Shown: positions 22,020 through 35,179, numbered from the stretch's first letter. The stretch is 64,000 bases of DNA from Termitomyces sp. T153 (GCA_018296165.2 JACKQL020000056.1:248001-312000), one strand, 5' to 3'. Notes: generated from the sequence alone by a model not told the origin. Program-made: numbers and translations.

Positions 22020-23209
22020 GACAACGCACTAAATACTACTTATTGTCGCACAACTGGCACGAGGCATACACGAGGCATACACGCTGCCACAGAACAGTAA
22101 GTTAGTCCTGCGCTTGCGAGTGTGATAAAAACGTGCGGTTGGTAGCGAGCTAAGATCTTTCACGATTACAGGGTCCTGGTTTCGAAGCTGCTCTGCCTCT
22201 TGTCATTCGAAATGAGCCAGAGAAAATTTTCAGAAGAGCAATTCCAAATCATTTCAGAGATCGAGGCTCCGTGCAGCTAAGATTGCATGCTTACTCCGCA
22301 GGGTGAGCGCTGAGTACCTGAGCAAGCCACGACACTGATCTTCTGCTCCAGAGATTCGAAAGTGAGAGACTTTGTGTTCATGTTCGTCTGGAACAGCTGG
22401 ACAAGATATCTAGAAGTGACTGTGACCAGAAAACTTGAAATAGCTTTGAAATGTAAATTTTCTCCATGAAGTCGAGTAGGACTCGGAGTTTTAAGTGTAA
22501 ATGGGATGTGAATACAAAGTGAATGTTTGAAGTGATTGTGAGCTCGATAATTACACGAGGTGACCTTAACAGAGGTGATTGTACCACATACTACCCTGTC
22601 CTAGGTTCATTGCTGCAGGGAAGAGAAGGTCCATTGCTTCAGGGAAGAGAAAGGTCCATACAGTTGATATTTTCATAATGCATTATGAGATTTATGTATA
22701 ACAAGAATACATCACATTCTGTGACACCCTGTGACCTCGGCCAAATGTGTGACATTGTTTGGCACTACTCAAAGTGTCTCTCTAGATGACTCTGTTTACT
22801 CTCTGCCATCTGTTTTCTATGCGGTTGTGCTCTGAATTTCTGCAATTGCCTTGGAAGTTTGAGGGTAAGTTAGAGTCTCCATACTTAACACATAACCTTG
22901 TGAGTTTCTTGCAGAGGATAATGATCTCTGCACATGGAACATCTTCATTAGGATTGTTGTCTTTGTCATCCCAAATCATCTATTTTGTTGGCTTAAGATT
23001 GCACGGTGCTGGCTTCTCACAAGATTTTTGATAGGGTAGGGGATGGCATAGATGAGGGGTATGGAATTGAAAAAATTACATATTCAGATAAAGATACTGT
23101 TTCTCAGTTAATCTCAAGCCTATCTGTTGTTATTAAGGGAAAAATATGTCATAAATTACTGTGGATCACCAATTCAGTGCCATCTCATATTGCATAGTCA
23201 GGTCAACAA
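22020..23209. other. Intergenic; host promoter region passing into CpG-poor repeat DNA
   Basis: 22020 to about 22560 is CpG-containing and should include the promoter of the DUF6699-type gene. A 27-bp imperfect direct repeat (TCCATTGCT..AGGGAAGAGAA) lies at about 22605-22660. From about 22740 CpG drops, suggesting transposon-derived DNA, but I recognise no coding domain. Confidence 0.4.
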
Positions 23210-23610
23210 TATTAGGGGACCACTTGTTTCTGAGTTATTGTTTTGTTTTCTCTATTACTAGCCAGCCCCTCATTCCCATCCTCCCATCCTTGGATCACAA
23301 GTACTTTCAATCCAGGCCTATCCGACGGTACCACTCCGGGGTAATTATGTGCTCAGGAGCTGTAGATCGAGGCCGATTACAATGAATTCCCATTTTGGTG
23401 ACCAGACTCCAGATTTGGGTTGTTGTCAGGTGCCATTTCCTGCATGTCATGTGATATGAGCACATGCCCACATCAACAGGTCAATGATGGCACATGACAA
23501 TTATATAATTAGCTACTTCTCCTTTCAATTCCAGGTCCAGCCACTTAGACTTTGGATCTCCCCCTGCCAACTGCATGATTGAGCCATAGCCTGCAGAAGC
23601 TGCCTTTACA
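23210..23610 (+). repeat. Family A LTR
   Basis: It begins TATTAGGGGACC (decayed TGTCAGGGGACC) and ends GCCTTTACA. It contains the shared ATCACAAGTACTTTCAA block. No target duplication is seen, and only 8 bp separate it from the next LTR, so it may be the 5' LTR of a copy destroyed by later insertions. Confidence 0.75.
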
Positions 23611-23618
23611 CTGTACTC

Positions 23619-24597
23619 TGTCAGGTTCTGCTGACCATGGGGGCTCAGCTTAACTGGGTGAGTCCTTACTAGGCAGATGCAATGTCCTGTGCTTATAACC
23701 TAGCTCACTAGGGTGGTTTGGACTTCAGATACTTGCAAGGGTAAGCCAAGAAAAGCAGTCCAAGCAAGTCCAGAGTGGTCTGGGGAAGTCTAAGACAAGG
23801 TACAAGGAAGGGTTGGGCTTGGGGAAGACTCAGGTACAAGCCCAGAGGCAAGTGTGGAAGGTGCAGGGCAAACAGAGATTACACAAGTGATGGGGGCAGG
23901 GCCAGAGTCTGATGGGGTATCCATTGATGTTGATGGGTTCCAGGGCTGAGCATAAAGCAAGGTCCAGAGTTGGTTATGAATGTTTGGGAGTTGTAATTGT
24001 AAGTGCAGAGTTTGTAATGGCATTAGAGTTGAAGGGGACTTAGGCACAATAAAGGAAATGGAGATAGACAAGATGAGATGGAGTTGAGGCAAGATTAAGA
24101 TGAGAACAAGAATAGATTGAGATGGAGTTACAAGACAATAATGAGACAATAGACAGAAAAAACATAACAAGAAACACAAAACACAAAGAAACCAAGTAAG
24201 CAACATTAATATCAAAACTAGAGTATGGGATGCTACTCTATGACTTATATCCCAGCTACTGGAACTCCTCCAGGGATAGCAGGTCTGACAGTGGGGTTTG
24301 TTGGGCTGCACAGAGTTGATGGGTGTCAATTACAATTGGTTAGCAGGCCACAGTGATATACTGATGGGATCAGATGGGAATGCATGCTGCCCTGGGGTTG
24401 TCATGATATTCTAGACTTGGTCAGGTAAGCTGTGGTGGCAAGTCAGTGATGTACACCAGGGTCAGGAACAGTGTTAGGGGGGTTGCATGGGCTCAGGAGG
24501 GGAAGGGGGAGTATTGGGGCCTGCAGGAAATGCATTGGGATTTGCCAGGGGGCCATTGGGGTTTGCCAGAGAAGTGTCAGAGTTAGCAAGTTCTGAA
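23619..24597 (-). repeat. Family C LTR, truncated and CpG-depleted
   Basis: Starts TGTCAGGTTCTGCTGACC and aligns along its length with the solo LTR at 16304, including the TATA region near 24240-24250. Homology ends at about 24597, before the terminal GTGACA, so the promoter-distal end (5' end in LTR orientation) is missing. Where the 16304 copy has CpG this one mostly has TpG or CpA. Confidence 0.8.
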
Positions 24598-24599
24598 AT

Positions 24600-25340
24600 C
24601 TGAGGCATGTAGATGTGTTCTTAGAAGGTTAGAAGCCCATCTTGAAAGCACCACTCATCTGCATGCACTGACTTAACTCCACTGGCCTCATTGGGCTCAT
24701 AGGGCCTTGGCAGGCTGTGCAACCACATTCTCTTGTGCACTCTCTCAATTTTGTCCTTGAGGATATTTGCCTCATCTCCTTGGACCTCTAGAGCATGAAT
24801 AGCAAAGAGCCCAGGCTTGAGAAGGATGATGTTGTTATTATTCCCTGCCTCAGTGCTATGGTCAGCCTGCTAAGACAATGTATCTGGTTTGCCCATGCTT
24901 CCTCCAGGTTTGTGATACAGTGAGAAGTCAGAGTGGCCAAGTAGAGGGACCACCAAGCTTTCCAAGCTTGGTATTAATTGAGCTTAGCAATTCAGAAGTA
25001 CTCAACGTTCTTGTAGTCTGTCCAGACTTCAAACTTATGCTGTGCACCTCCAAGGAAATGCCACCATTCTTCAAAGGACCAAATAATAGTAAGCATCACC
25101 TTGTCATGGATCTTGTAGTTCTATTCTACTGCATTAAGGCTTTTGGAGTAGAAGGCTATGGGATGCCACTTGCCATCCTCCTTTGACTGCTGGGAGAGGA
25201 CTGCTCCTGTGGCAAAGTCAGAGCTATTGGCTTTAGCATGGAAGGGAGAGTCATCATCTGGGAATAGAAGGACAGGTTTTGAGGTAATAACCTCCTCCAA
25301 TACTCCTTGTCTCTAGCCTCATCTTCATTGTCTTCCATCA
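24600..25340 (-). pseudogene. Family A RNase H fragment (A7)
   Basis: The minus strand reads PVLLFPDDDSPFHAKANSSD, FATGAVLSQQSKEDGKWHP and FEVWTDYKNVEYF, collinear with 48250-48980 in A5. This is the RNase H domain and the start of the integrase zinc-binding region. Several stops. It joins directly to the truncated C LTR on its left and fades into unrecognised DNA at about 25340 on its right. Confidence 0.75.
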
Positions 25341-26075
25341 TTGGCTTTGGTGTTTTCTCCAGTTATGGTACTCCCATCTTCATAAAGGCTCCAGATCTGG
25401 CTAAGAATTTTTTCATTGCTTCAATGCCCTCTGTTGCACCCAGTAGGTTACCCATTGATGCAAAATAGGCTTGATACTGTCAATTGATCAGATCAACCAA
25501 TCAAACTTTGTTTTCACAGTTGTTCTAGGGCTTAGTTACATGCAATCCCACATAGAGTAGAACAAGAATTGATATTTTTATGATTTTATTTAATGTTTGA
25601 GACAGTCTCACACAAATAAATGGGCTCAATAGTATATTAAACTGATCCAGAAGCAACTATTAACTTGTAGGCCTAAGAGATCTGCTCCCTGGGGTATCTC
25701 CAAGCCATGGTACACAGATTGCCTATTTTTCCCTCCTCAAAATTCCTCACTTTGTAGCTCATTGTCCATGCATGGACCATGACATATCCACATGTTTTCA
25801 TGGTTGGTTGGATATGCATGGGGCTGGTCTTGGCACTATTCCTGTTTGTTTTGGCCATTTTCCCCCTTCTTTTCCTCCCTACAGCCTCTCTTCTGATGTG
25901 GTTCTTTTGTTGATACAAGTTGCATGTCTTCTAGGTTGGTTTGTTGTAGGAAACATCACATTTTTGAGGGTTTGGGGAAGATTACAAGAATAGATGCTTG
26001 AGTAGGCAGGTAGCTGGACCTGCCAAACACAGCCACCCATTGGCAATCAGTGCATGATCTTACTCTATGCTTTCC
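25341..26075. other. Unrecognised CpG-poor DNA
   Basis: I find no coding domain, LTR end or structured RNA. The longest frames (81 codons minus at 25918-25673, 73 plus at 25772-25993) overlap each other and look like chance. Its right end is the insertion site of copia D. Confidence 0.4.
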
Positions 26076-26080
26076 TTGTC

Positions 26081-26425
26081 TGTTGAAATCTGAGTCATCA
26101 CACTGTCAACCTCAGCACATCACACTCACCCCTGGTGGCACAAGGGATGTACTCAACTAACCCTGGCCACCACAATAGCACAATGATACCATGGTCTCAC
26201 AGACAACTATATATATAAGTAAATAATGTACACCACTCTCAGTCAAGTATAATTGACTGAGAGTGAGCACCTTACACACATTGCATATACCTTTCTATGA
26301 CTGACATCATACCATAGATTACATTCTTACTGATTGTTTAGGTATGACAGAAATAAAGTCAATTATACTCAACTGAGGATTACATTCTTACCAATTGTTT
26401 AGATACCTGTGCTAGGCTTCTAACA
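26081..26425 (+). repeat. Copia D 5' LTR
   Basis: 345 bp. It contains a TATATATATAAG core at about 26210-26221 and an inverted repeat CTCAGTCAA/TTGACTGAG around 26238-26264, which the 3' LTR shares in part. Confidence 0.9.
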
Positions 26426-26699
26426 GGTTATGAGACTTTGTTGCTATACTACCTGAAAGAAGTAGGAACCCTTGCACTCTTCACACACATCATGCCCCTG
26501 GACCCTGAGTCCCAATTGATCACATTCATTAGAACACATACCTATCTTATCTCTATGTGACAAAATCTCTTGTTCTCTAGAAAGCCCTTGTTCTGTCCTA
26601 CAGGACCCTCTGGCCTGCAGACAACCTTGTTTCTTCACAAACAATCTTTGACTCCCCTCTACTGCAGACACAGGATCCAACACTCCCACCCCATCTAAT

Positions 26700-27787
26700 A
26701 TGCTTGCCACTGACACTGCATATCCTTGCATTTGTCCTGCTAAGCTTAATGCTCACTGGCTAGCCTCTGCAACCCCCTTTGATCACACAACCAGAGAATC
26801 CACAAAATGGTCTACCAAACTTGAGATCTTCCTTCAGCAAAGTGGACTTGATTGGTACATTTTTGCACCTAAGAGCAAACCAGACCATCTTGTGACAAAG
26901 CCAGACCCCAGCTCTGAACCTATTGCATATATTGGCAAACAACAACCTCATTGTTGGAGTCATCAGAGCAGCAGTATTAGAGGTGGAACAAGAGGGCCTG
27001 GAGACTGACAGAACAGCCAAGGAGTGCTATGATGGTCTGAAGGCAAGAGCCCAATGTGAAGGACCTGTCAAACAAGTTGGGCTCATATGCAAAGCTCACC
27101 ACCCATGCCCCTGTCAGCAAACCCACTGAGGCTACTGCCAGGAAGATCTGTGAACTTGTAGACCACACTTTTGCAATTGGCACTATTGACAAGGACTTGC
27201 TAAAATGTATCACTCTGCTCAACTTCATCAATGGTCAATCATTCAAATCAGTACAGACACAAGTCTCCTGTGGGCTTGCCAATTCCACAAAGGACATACC
27301 CTACACCTCCTTTGATATACAGAAGCTCTTCCAGACCCTTGACAGTCTTGCCACACTCTCCAAAACCCCAAACACCAACACTGCACTAGCCACAAAAGAT
27401 GCCAGCAATGGTAATCTTCCTGGCCACAACCATGGCCCCCAAATGCTATGCTGCAAGGTATGCCACACTTCTGGTTTCCCCTGTCATGGCCACACCAAAC
27501 AGTTGTGCATCTGGCCAGGAGGTGGGATGGCCAGGAGGACTATTGAGGAGTCTAAGGCTACATGCAAAGCCATGCAAAGGGGAGGAAAACAGAAGTCAGG
27601 AGGAGCAATCACCTTCAAAAATGGCATTGCAGTCAAAGGCCTTGACAAACAAGCTTACATTGTTGATCTGTTGCACTTACAGAAAATACAGCTAGACTCA
27701 GCCACACCCAAGCCAGATGAGTTTGCAGGAATCACCTCTGTCAACATCAGTAACACCAACTCTACCAAGATCTTCAAATACCAATGA
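26700..27787 (+). pseudogene. Copia D gag
   Basis: Two overlapping frames make up Gag. The first (26700-27129) contains KWSTKLEIFLQQSGLDWYIF and NNLIVGVIRAAVLEVEQEGL, a UBN2-type copia gag. The second (27056-27787) carries its continuation (TFAIGTIDKDLLKCITLLNF) and a zinc-knuckle-like CKVCHTSGFPCHGHTKQLC followed by PGGGM, a signature also seen in copia E. Particle protein and RNA packaging. The frame changes near 26940 and 27056 show it is broken. Confidence 0.8.
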
Positions 27788-27790
27788 TTT

Positions 27791-29100
27791 ATGGCTGACA
27801 TTGAAGGCATCAAACCTTGGGCCTCTATCAATTGGGACAAACATACAGTTCCATCCATCTTAGCTACCACCATCATTGTGCCACTGAACCAGAATGAATG
27901 TACCAAACTCATTTCTCTAAATGAAAAACCCTTCCACATCGACTATGGGGCCATGGTACATATCTCCCTATGCCTCTCCAACTTTGTTATCCTTGAACCC
28001 ATCCATCCTTGTCCTGTAAAAGGGGTTGGCAGCTTGTCCATTGATGCAGTGGGAGTTGGAAAACTTTGCCTCCACATACAAGGCAAAGTCAAGATCAAGC
28101 TTCAAAATGTCCTTTACATCCCAAAGTCAACTGTCAGGCTGATCTCAGTCAGTGGCCTCACCACTTACATGCAAATGTCCATCACATATGATCACTGAGG
28201 AGTCATCATCATGGATCAAAACAGCAGGATGCTCCTTGCAGCTGGCCCACTCATTCCAGGAAGATGATTATATACACTTGACCTCCAAAACAGCCTTGCT
28301 GAACACACCCTATCTATTTGACACCCTGTCAATATTGACACCTGGCATTGGCACCTAGGCCACACTGACTATCAAGTGGTGAGAAGTATAGCACATGCCC
28401 ACCTGCTCCCAGGTATGCCGTCAGCCTCCCTCTGTGCACAACCTAAGTGTGACCTTTGCATTCTTAGGAAACAGACAAGAACACCAGTCCCTAAAGTGCA
28501 AGAGGAAGGACATAGAGCAGAGGGGCCATTGGACATAGTATGGGTAGATCTAGCCAGCCCTATGAGCATACAATCACATGCTGACAACAAATATATGATG
28601 GACATTGTCAATGATTACACAAACATGCCATGGTCTATACCACTTAAGTCCAAGAATGATGCATTACTAGCACTCAAAACATGGAAGAAGGCCCAAGAAT
28701 AGGAAACTGGGAAGAAAGTGGGTATATACCACACTGGTCATGATAGGGAACTCAAGAGCAACAAAATGAACACATGGCTTGCAGTGACAGGATTGCAACA
28801 ACAGCATGGAGTGCTATACACCTTGGCACACATAGACAAATTGAATGTTGAATGGATGTACAGAACACTCTAAGGCAAGGCCAGGACAATGTGCTTGGTG
28901 GCAAAATGCCCTGGAAACTTATGGGATCCCTGCATGTGAAAACACCAACCAAGTCACTCAATGGTAAGATGGTCTTCCAACTGTGGTAAAACCACATGCC
29001 TGACTACTCTTACATGTGGGAAATAGGATGCAAAGCTTTTGTGTTAATCAAGAATCAACATAACCCAAAGATATATGGCAGAGGGATTAAATGTGTACTC
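27791..29100 (+). pseudogene. Copia D protease and integrase
   Basis: The protease begins at about 27930 with FHIDYGAMVHI, where D-S-G-A is expected (serine replaced by tyrosine). LQNVLYIPKSTVRLISVSGL ends this domain. GAG-pre-integrase CDLCILRKQTRTPVPK and integrase core IVWVDLASPM (Asp), MMDIVNDYTNMPW and IYHTGHDRELKS follow to about 28760; the region of the third catalytic residue has an altered motif. Stops at 28196, 28700 and later. Confidence 0.75.
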
Positions 29101-29819
29101 ATAGGGTATGCTCAGAACTCCAAAGCATAATGCAAAAGATATACAAATCCTACCATGTGAACTTCCTGGAATGTCATGACAGAGACCCCATTATGCCCAG
29201 CATTGACAAAACAGACCAAAAACATAGTCAGACTCAGGAGGAGCCAACCTCCATTGAACAGATCAAGAACTCAGCAGTGGAAACTCCATTCATGATTGAA
29301 GAAGAGGACAAGACACAATCACAAACTATGAGTCAAGCAAAAGTATTGCCACTGCCAGCAGAAGAACCAGAAGTAGAGAACCAGACCTTGAGAAGAACAA
29401 ACCAAACATCAATACAGATAACCTGCCTGTCACAAGACTAGAATGTGCAGTACAGGACTCATGTGAAGCAGTGGAGCATGTCAAGACAAGCAGGGCAGAG
29501 AGAAGACATACCAACATGGTTGCACAAAACATTGAATCAACTACAGAGAATGCACATGATCAAACCTCACTGGATGGAACTGCTGAGACTGATGAAGAAA
29601 CAGTCAATCTCACCAACATCATATCCATATAAGATATTGAATGACTTTTTCATGCAGCCAAATCACTAGAAGATCTGATAAACCTTGATCTTGAGGATGA
29701 GCCACACACCTGGAAGGAAGCATAGGTGTCACCAGATGTGAAATAATGGGAAGAGGCATACAAGGAAGAGCTGAGATTGTCAAAGGAGATGGGCATGTGG
29801 TGACTGATCCCAAGAGAGG

Positions 29820-31265
29820 AAGTACCAACTGGATACAAGGTAAAAAAAGGGTGCCCAGTGTTCAAGATCAAGCAAGACAAACATGGGAAGGCCATACAAT
29901 TCAAATTTTGACTGGTCTTCAAGGGATATGAACAGATCTATGGACAGGACTACACAAAAACTACTTCACTGACTGCATGCATAGAGTGATGGAGGATACT
30001 TCTTTACCTTGCTGCCACATAAGGCTGGAATGCCACACAGATTGACATGAAGATAGTCTTTCTCTATGGCTTATTTCCCAAAGATGAAACACAGTATATG
30101 GAACAACCTGAAGGTTTTGAGGAGCCTGGAAAGGAAGGGTATGTCTGCTGCTTGGTATGCAGCTTGTACAGAATGAAATAGGCCAGATGAATATGGAACC
30201 ACACATTGAACAACAACATGGTCAAATGAGGGTTTCATGCATCTACCATGTGAATTGTGCATCTATTATCACAGAGGACTGACAATAGCAGCAGTATATA
30301 TTGATGACTTTCTTTCAATAGCAAGCAGCAAGGAGGAAAATGACAGATTCAAAGATCAGATGTGAGAAGTATGGTCAATCTCAGACTTGGGCATCCTGAG
30401 ATTTGTTGTTGGCATTACAGTTGAGTGGGATCCCAACAATGCCACAGTATCTCTGTTACAGACCACTCTAATTGACAAAATCATTTACCAATTTGGACAG
30501 AAGGATGTGACACTCCTATTGCTCCCAATGGAACCAGGACTTAAACTCTGCAGAGTAGATTGACTGTCCATACCAAAGAATGAACAGTTGGCACTACAGC
30601 ACACTCCATATCACTCACTTGTGGGTTGTCTACTTTACTTGGCAATCTCCACTCAACCAGACATAGTGTACACAATGTGACAGCTCACACAGTACATTGA
30701 CTCTTACACCACAATAATGCACTGGAATGCAGCAATTTGATTAGTTAGATATCTAAAGGGGACTTGCAACTTAAAACTTACACTAGGTGGTAGCAGGAAC
30801 TTGATTAGGCTTATGGGTTTCACTGATTCAGACTGGGCCAACTGTCTTGACACACAACAGGCAGATATGCATGGAGCCTAGGTTCAGGCATCATATTATG
30901 AGTGGCCAGGAAGCAGAAAATGGTTGCTGCATCCTCCTGCAAGGCTGAATATATGGCAGCTTTTGAAAGTGCCCAAGAATGTATATGGCTATGAACACTG
31001 CTAAAAGGGATCAGATACAACATCACTGCAAAATACACCACTATTCCCTGCAACAATAACACTGCAATCAAGCTCTCCAAAGACCCCACTCTCCACTCCC
31101 AAGCCAAACACATGGACATCAAGCACCATTTCCTCCATGAACAAGTCCAATCAGACAAGATATGCATTTGATACATCAATACTAAATACAACATTGCAGA
31201 CTTATTTACCAGAGCCCTCCCAGCTACACAGTTCACTCACCTCCATGCTCTACTCAGACTACAGT
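29820..31265 (+). pseudogene. Copia D reverse transcriptase and RNase H
   Basis: RVT_2 is split among frames. YIDDF (AAVYIDDFLSIASS) is intact at about 30293-30335, and ISDLGILRFVVGITVEWDP follows. RNase H carries SLVGCLLYLAISTQPDIVYTM, GFTDSDWANCLDT and the copia end LFTRALPATQF-like at about 31200. More than ten stops and frameshifts are visible. The 3' end abuts the purine tract before the LTR. Confidence 0.8.
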
Positions 31266-31314
31266 AACATGCAACTCCATGCAAGGAGGAAATGAGCTTT
31301 TTAGTGAGGAGTAG

Positions 31315-31657
31315 TGTTCAAATCCCAGTCATCACACTGTCAACCTCAGCACATCACACTCACCTCTTATGACACAATGGATGTACTCAAGTCACTCTGT
31401 CCACCACAATAGCACAATGATACCATTGTCTCATGGACAACTATATATACAAGTAAATAATGTACTCTACCCTCAGTCAATTTTACTTGACTGAAGGTGA
31501 GCACCTTACACACATTGCATATACCTTTCTATAACTGATGTCATACCATAGATTACATTCTTACTAATTGTAGGTATGACAGCAATAAAGTCAATTATAC
31601 TCAACTGACCATTACATTCTTACCAATTGTTTAGATACCTGTGCTAGGCTTCTAACA
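31315..31657 (+). repeat. Copia D 3' LTR
   Basis: 343 bp, clearly homologous to 26081-26425 with mostly C/T and G/A differences, followed directly by TTGTC. Confidence 0.9.
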
Positions 31658-31747
31658 TTGTCATTGACAGCTCTTTTCTGGTTACTTTTAGCTAGTCTTT
31701 TGGGTTCATTGGTGCTTACATTTGGTATGTGTTCAGTGCCTACAGTT

Positions 31748-32028
31748 TGTTGGTAGGTGAATCCTATGACACATGTAAGTTCCTCAGTCTTGTATAAGTG
31801 ACTCCATTCTGTACCTATAACACACATAAGTTCTAGGTACAGTATAAGTAAGATATCCAAATATATGTGGATCAATTTTACTCACCCTCAGTCTCATATA
31901 AGTGACTGAGGGTGCTTGAATGTCTTGTGAGTATATATATGTCCTTTTTGTGTCCTTTGTTCTTTTGTCAAGTGCTCTGGCCTCAATCTAGGCACACTCA
32001 CAGTGACCCTGACTGCCAGATTGCAACA
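31748..32028 (-). repeat. Copia E 3' LTR (CpG-poor partner)
   Basis: 281 bp. Compared with 36867-37145, at least nine CpGs of that copy are TpG or CpA here. It adjoins transposon DNA on both sides. Confidence 0.92.
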
Positions 32029-32059
32029 CTCCTCCTCACCATGAGTGTTTGACTCCTCC

Positions 32060-32824
32060 TCATGTGCAATCCTGTATCCCAAGCAATGTGCATAATTTTG
32101 AGAATTTTGAAGTGAGGAGTGCCTTGGTAAAGGTGTCTACAATGTTATCCTCAGTATTGATGGAGCATATTGTTAGCTTGTTTGAGGTGATGTGCTCCTG
32201 TAGGAAATGATATTTTATGTTGATGGGTTTTACATCTTGGTGAAACATCAGGTCTTCCAATAAGTTTATGGCCAAGTTGTTGTTGCAGAGAAGGGTGGTG
32301 GCACTGGCTGGAGTGTGTCCTATTGTTGACATCATGGCTTGCAGCCAGATGCATTCCTGAGTGGCCTCAAAAGCAGCCATATACTCTGCTTTGCACAAGG
32401 ACACTGCTACCATCTGCTGTTTATACATTGACCACAAGATAACTCCTGTGCCCAGAGTCCATGCATAGCCCCCCACACTCCTCCTTGAGTCTAAACAGTT
32501 CACCCAGTCCAAATCCATGAAGCCTAAGAGTGTGATTGGCTGATTTTCACCCAGCAACAATTTCATAGTACACATACCTTTGAGGTAGCAAAGGGTCTGC
32601 ACTGCTGCATACCAATGTGTCTGGGTATAAAAGTCCAGGTATTGCAATAGCTGCTGCATGGTGTATTGGATGTCTGGGTGAGTCAATATGGCCAGCCATA
32701 GTAGTCCCCCCACCAGTTGCCTGTAGGGCAGCTGCAAGATCTTATTGCACTCACCTTGTGGCAACTTGAAAGTATCTGCATGTCTGAGCTTAGTTCTGGG
32801 GTCCATGGGCAGCAACAGTGGCAT
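32060..32824 (-). pseudogene. Copia E RNase H
   Basis: 254 codons open. LPYRQLVGGLLWLAILTHPD, GFMDLDWVNCLDSRRSVGG, VAVSLCKAEYMAAFEATQE and the end NIVDTFTKALLTSKFSKL are standard copia RNase H motifs. This is the best preserved frame of E. Confidence 0.88.
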
Positions 32825-32905
32825 TGCATTTGATTGACCAAATTGCTTTACTAGCCTGTCAATGAGTACTGTCTGTGATAGATGGACTTGGTGAGTGTCA
32901 TGATC

Positions 32906-33427
32906 CTAGTTCACAGCAATACTCAGAATGTGCTTAGGCATACCAAGGTCTGCAATTGTCCAGACACTCTCCATCTCCTGTTTAAAGACCTCATTTGCCA
33001 CCTTCATGCTTGCAATGGCCAAGAAGTTGTCCACATGTATCCCAACAATCACTGTCCCTGCATCAGTCTTTCTATAGTAGATACATGCCTCACATGCCAA
33101 TTGTGTAAACCCCCACTTCTTCATATGTCCATCTAAGGTCTTGTTCAATATCTGGCCTGCCTGCTTCATCCCATATAGCCCCTTCATCAGCTGGCAAACC
33201 CAGTTTTCCTTTCCTTCCTCCTTGAATCCCCACAACTGCTCCATAAAGACCATTTCATCTTTGGGTAGGACACCATTCAAGAAGGTTGTCTTAACATCAA
33301 TCTGATTTGTGTCCCATCCCATCATGGCTGCCAAGTGTAGTAAAATCCTCCAGGATTCTGCATGTGCAGTTGGTGAGGTGGTTAATGTGTAATCTTTGCT
33401 GTAGACCTGGTTAAAGCCCTGCACCAC
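32906..33427 (-). pseudogene. Copia E reverse transcriptase
   Basis: RVT_2 core in one frame: IDVKTTFLNGVLPKDEMVFM, LMKGLYGMKQAGQILNKTL and VIVGIHVDNFLAIAS. The catalytic box reads HVDN where a second aspartate is normal, so it would be inactive. The domain continues into 33428-33560 through stops. Confidence 0.88.
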
Positions 33428-33746
33428 ATGACATGTCTTGAACCTGGTGATCCTCTCATTTTCATCATGCTTGATTGAAAAGACTGGCTTGCCTTTTAGG
33501 ATATGATGCCCCTTGGAGATGTCTTCTCATGGCACTAACTTCCACACTCTCATCTCCTTCAAAGACCTGAGTTTGTCTCAGTACAATTCCTCCTATCTAG
33601 GTCTGTCTGGGGAGTTTTTTGCTTCCTCCCATGTCCTTGGGGCATCAAGGTCAGCATCAGGGTCCAATTCTAGTAGGTTCTTGATCATATTAAGTGCTGA
33701 CAGTATTTGATCAAGATCAAGGTCTTGGCCTTCCCCCACTTTGATG

Positions 33747-34991
33747 TCATCCACTCAGCTTGTCCTGGCCCCACTGCTTCCCTGGAAAAAATTCTGCACT
33801 TGCCTCTTGCACCCACTCTCCTGCCTCTCTTGACTCTCTCACAGCCCTCTGTGTGCAAGTTACCCCCCAATCTCCTCCACTTGCCTTCTCTGTCAGGACT
33901 ACCATTCTCATTGATTGGCAAACCTGAGGCTCCTGTGGATCAGTGACCATGTCTGGCTGTTCTGCATGTTGTTCCTCATACAGTGTTTCTGGTACCTGCT
34001 CATGAATAACTGGGGTGTCATCATCATTTTTGGTATGCTGGATGGGAGCAACCATGGTGCTCCTGGCAATGGATGTCATACTGGGAAAGTAGGAGTCAAC
34101 TCCATGGGTGTCTGGATGTTGAATTTGAGTCAGTGTTGGGTGTGGATTGTCATTGTGACTTTTGATAAAGTGAACATTGTATGAGCTATAGACCTCTGTA
34201 GTGGTTTGGTCATAGCAACAGTAGGCCTTTGAGTCGGGGTCATATCTAATAAGGATGCATTTGATGGAGTGCTCATATATCTTGGGATTGTGTTTATTTT
34301 GGATCAGGACAAAGACTCGACATCCTATTTCATGGACATATGAGTAATATGGCTTCTTGTTGTGCCACAATCCATCCAGGGTGACATCTCACACTGCTGA
34401 CATCTTGGTCTTCCTGTGGAGATGTGTTGCTGTCAGGTAAAATTTGTCCCAGAGGTATGTTGGGCATTTTGCTGCTAGCCTCATTGCCTGAGCCTTTCTC
34501 ATAAGGGTCCAATGCATTTGTTCCACACACTCAATATGTGCAGATGTGTATGGTGCCCCAACCTCTAGTATGATCCCCTTCTTCTTGTACCACTTCTTGT
34601 GTTCAATACCATTAAACTCACCATCCTGTCCAGTTTGCAGGATCTTCAGGCATAGTCCTGTCTCATTTTCATGCACTGTAATCCATGCCCTCAGCTCATC
34701 AAAACTGTCATCTTCAGTCTCCAGTGGGATTGACCATGGCTTATGTGTGTAATTGTCAACAACATTCATTATATAATTATTTCTTGTGCAAGATGTAATG
34801 GTGGACTGCCTGGTAAGATCCACCCAGACCTTCTCCAATTTCCTTGTTGACCTATGCCCCTCCCCCTCCTCCCTCTCCTTTGGTACTGGTGTCCTGGTCT
34901 GTTTACCAAGGATGCAATAGTCACATTTCAGCGGTTTGGAGGGAAAGGTAGATGGCATACCTTGGATTATGCCTGCACATGCCATTTGCAT
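33747..34991 (-). pseudogene. Copia E integrase
   Basis: Two overlapping frames. 34991-34389 has CDYCILGKQTRTPVPKERE, KVWVDLTRQSTITSC (Asp), LKILQTGQDGEFNG (Asp) and PYTSAHIECVEQMHWTLM, the third catalytic region, where E-Q is kept. 34370-33747 carries the integrase C-terminal part (YVHEIGCRVFVLIQNKHNP, YDPDSKAYCCYD) and the linker to RT. A frameshift separates them near 34380. Confidence 0.85.
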
Positions 34992-35179
34992 GATGGTAGT
35001 TCATGTGCCCAAGTCTCAGGTGCCATGAGTGGAGGTTAGGTGATGAGTGTATAGAAAGGCATGATCACCATATAGGTCAAGTGTATAGAGGCCTCATCCC
35101 TGGAGAAGGGTGCCAGTTGCTACGAGCTGTCCAGTGGTTTTCTTGATCAGGGAAGTGCCAATGTTGTTAAAGGTTGTGG

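Larger units (their letters stand above)
26081..31657 (+). mobile_element. Copia element D, complete ends, dead coding region
   Basis: LTRs at 26081-26425 and 31315-31657 run TGTT(G/C)AAATC to CTTCTAACA. The 5-bp duplication TTGTC flanks the element (26076-26080, 31658-31662). The 5' internal region begins GGTTATGAGAC, and a GTGAGGAGTAG purine tract precedes the 3' LTR. The gene order is gag, protease, integrase, RT, RNase H, as in Ty1/copia. Total length 5,577 bp. Coding frames contain many stops, and CpG is nearly absent in both LTRs and the body. Confidence 0.93.
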
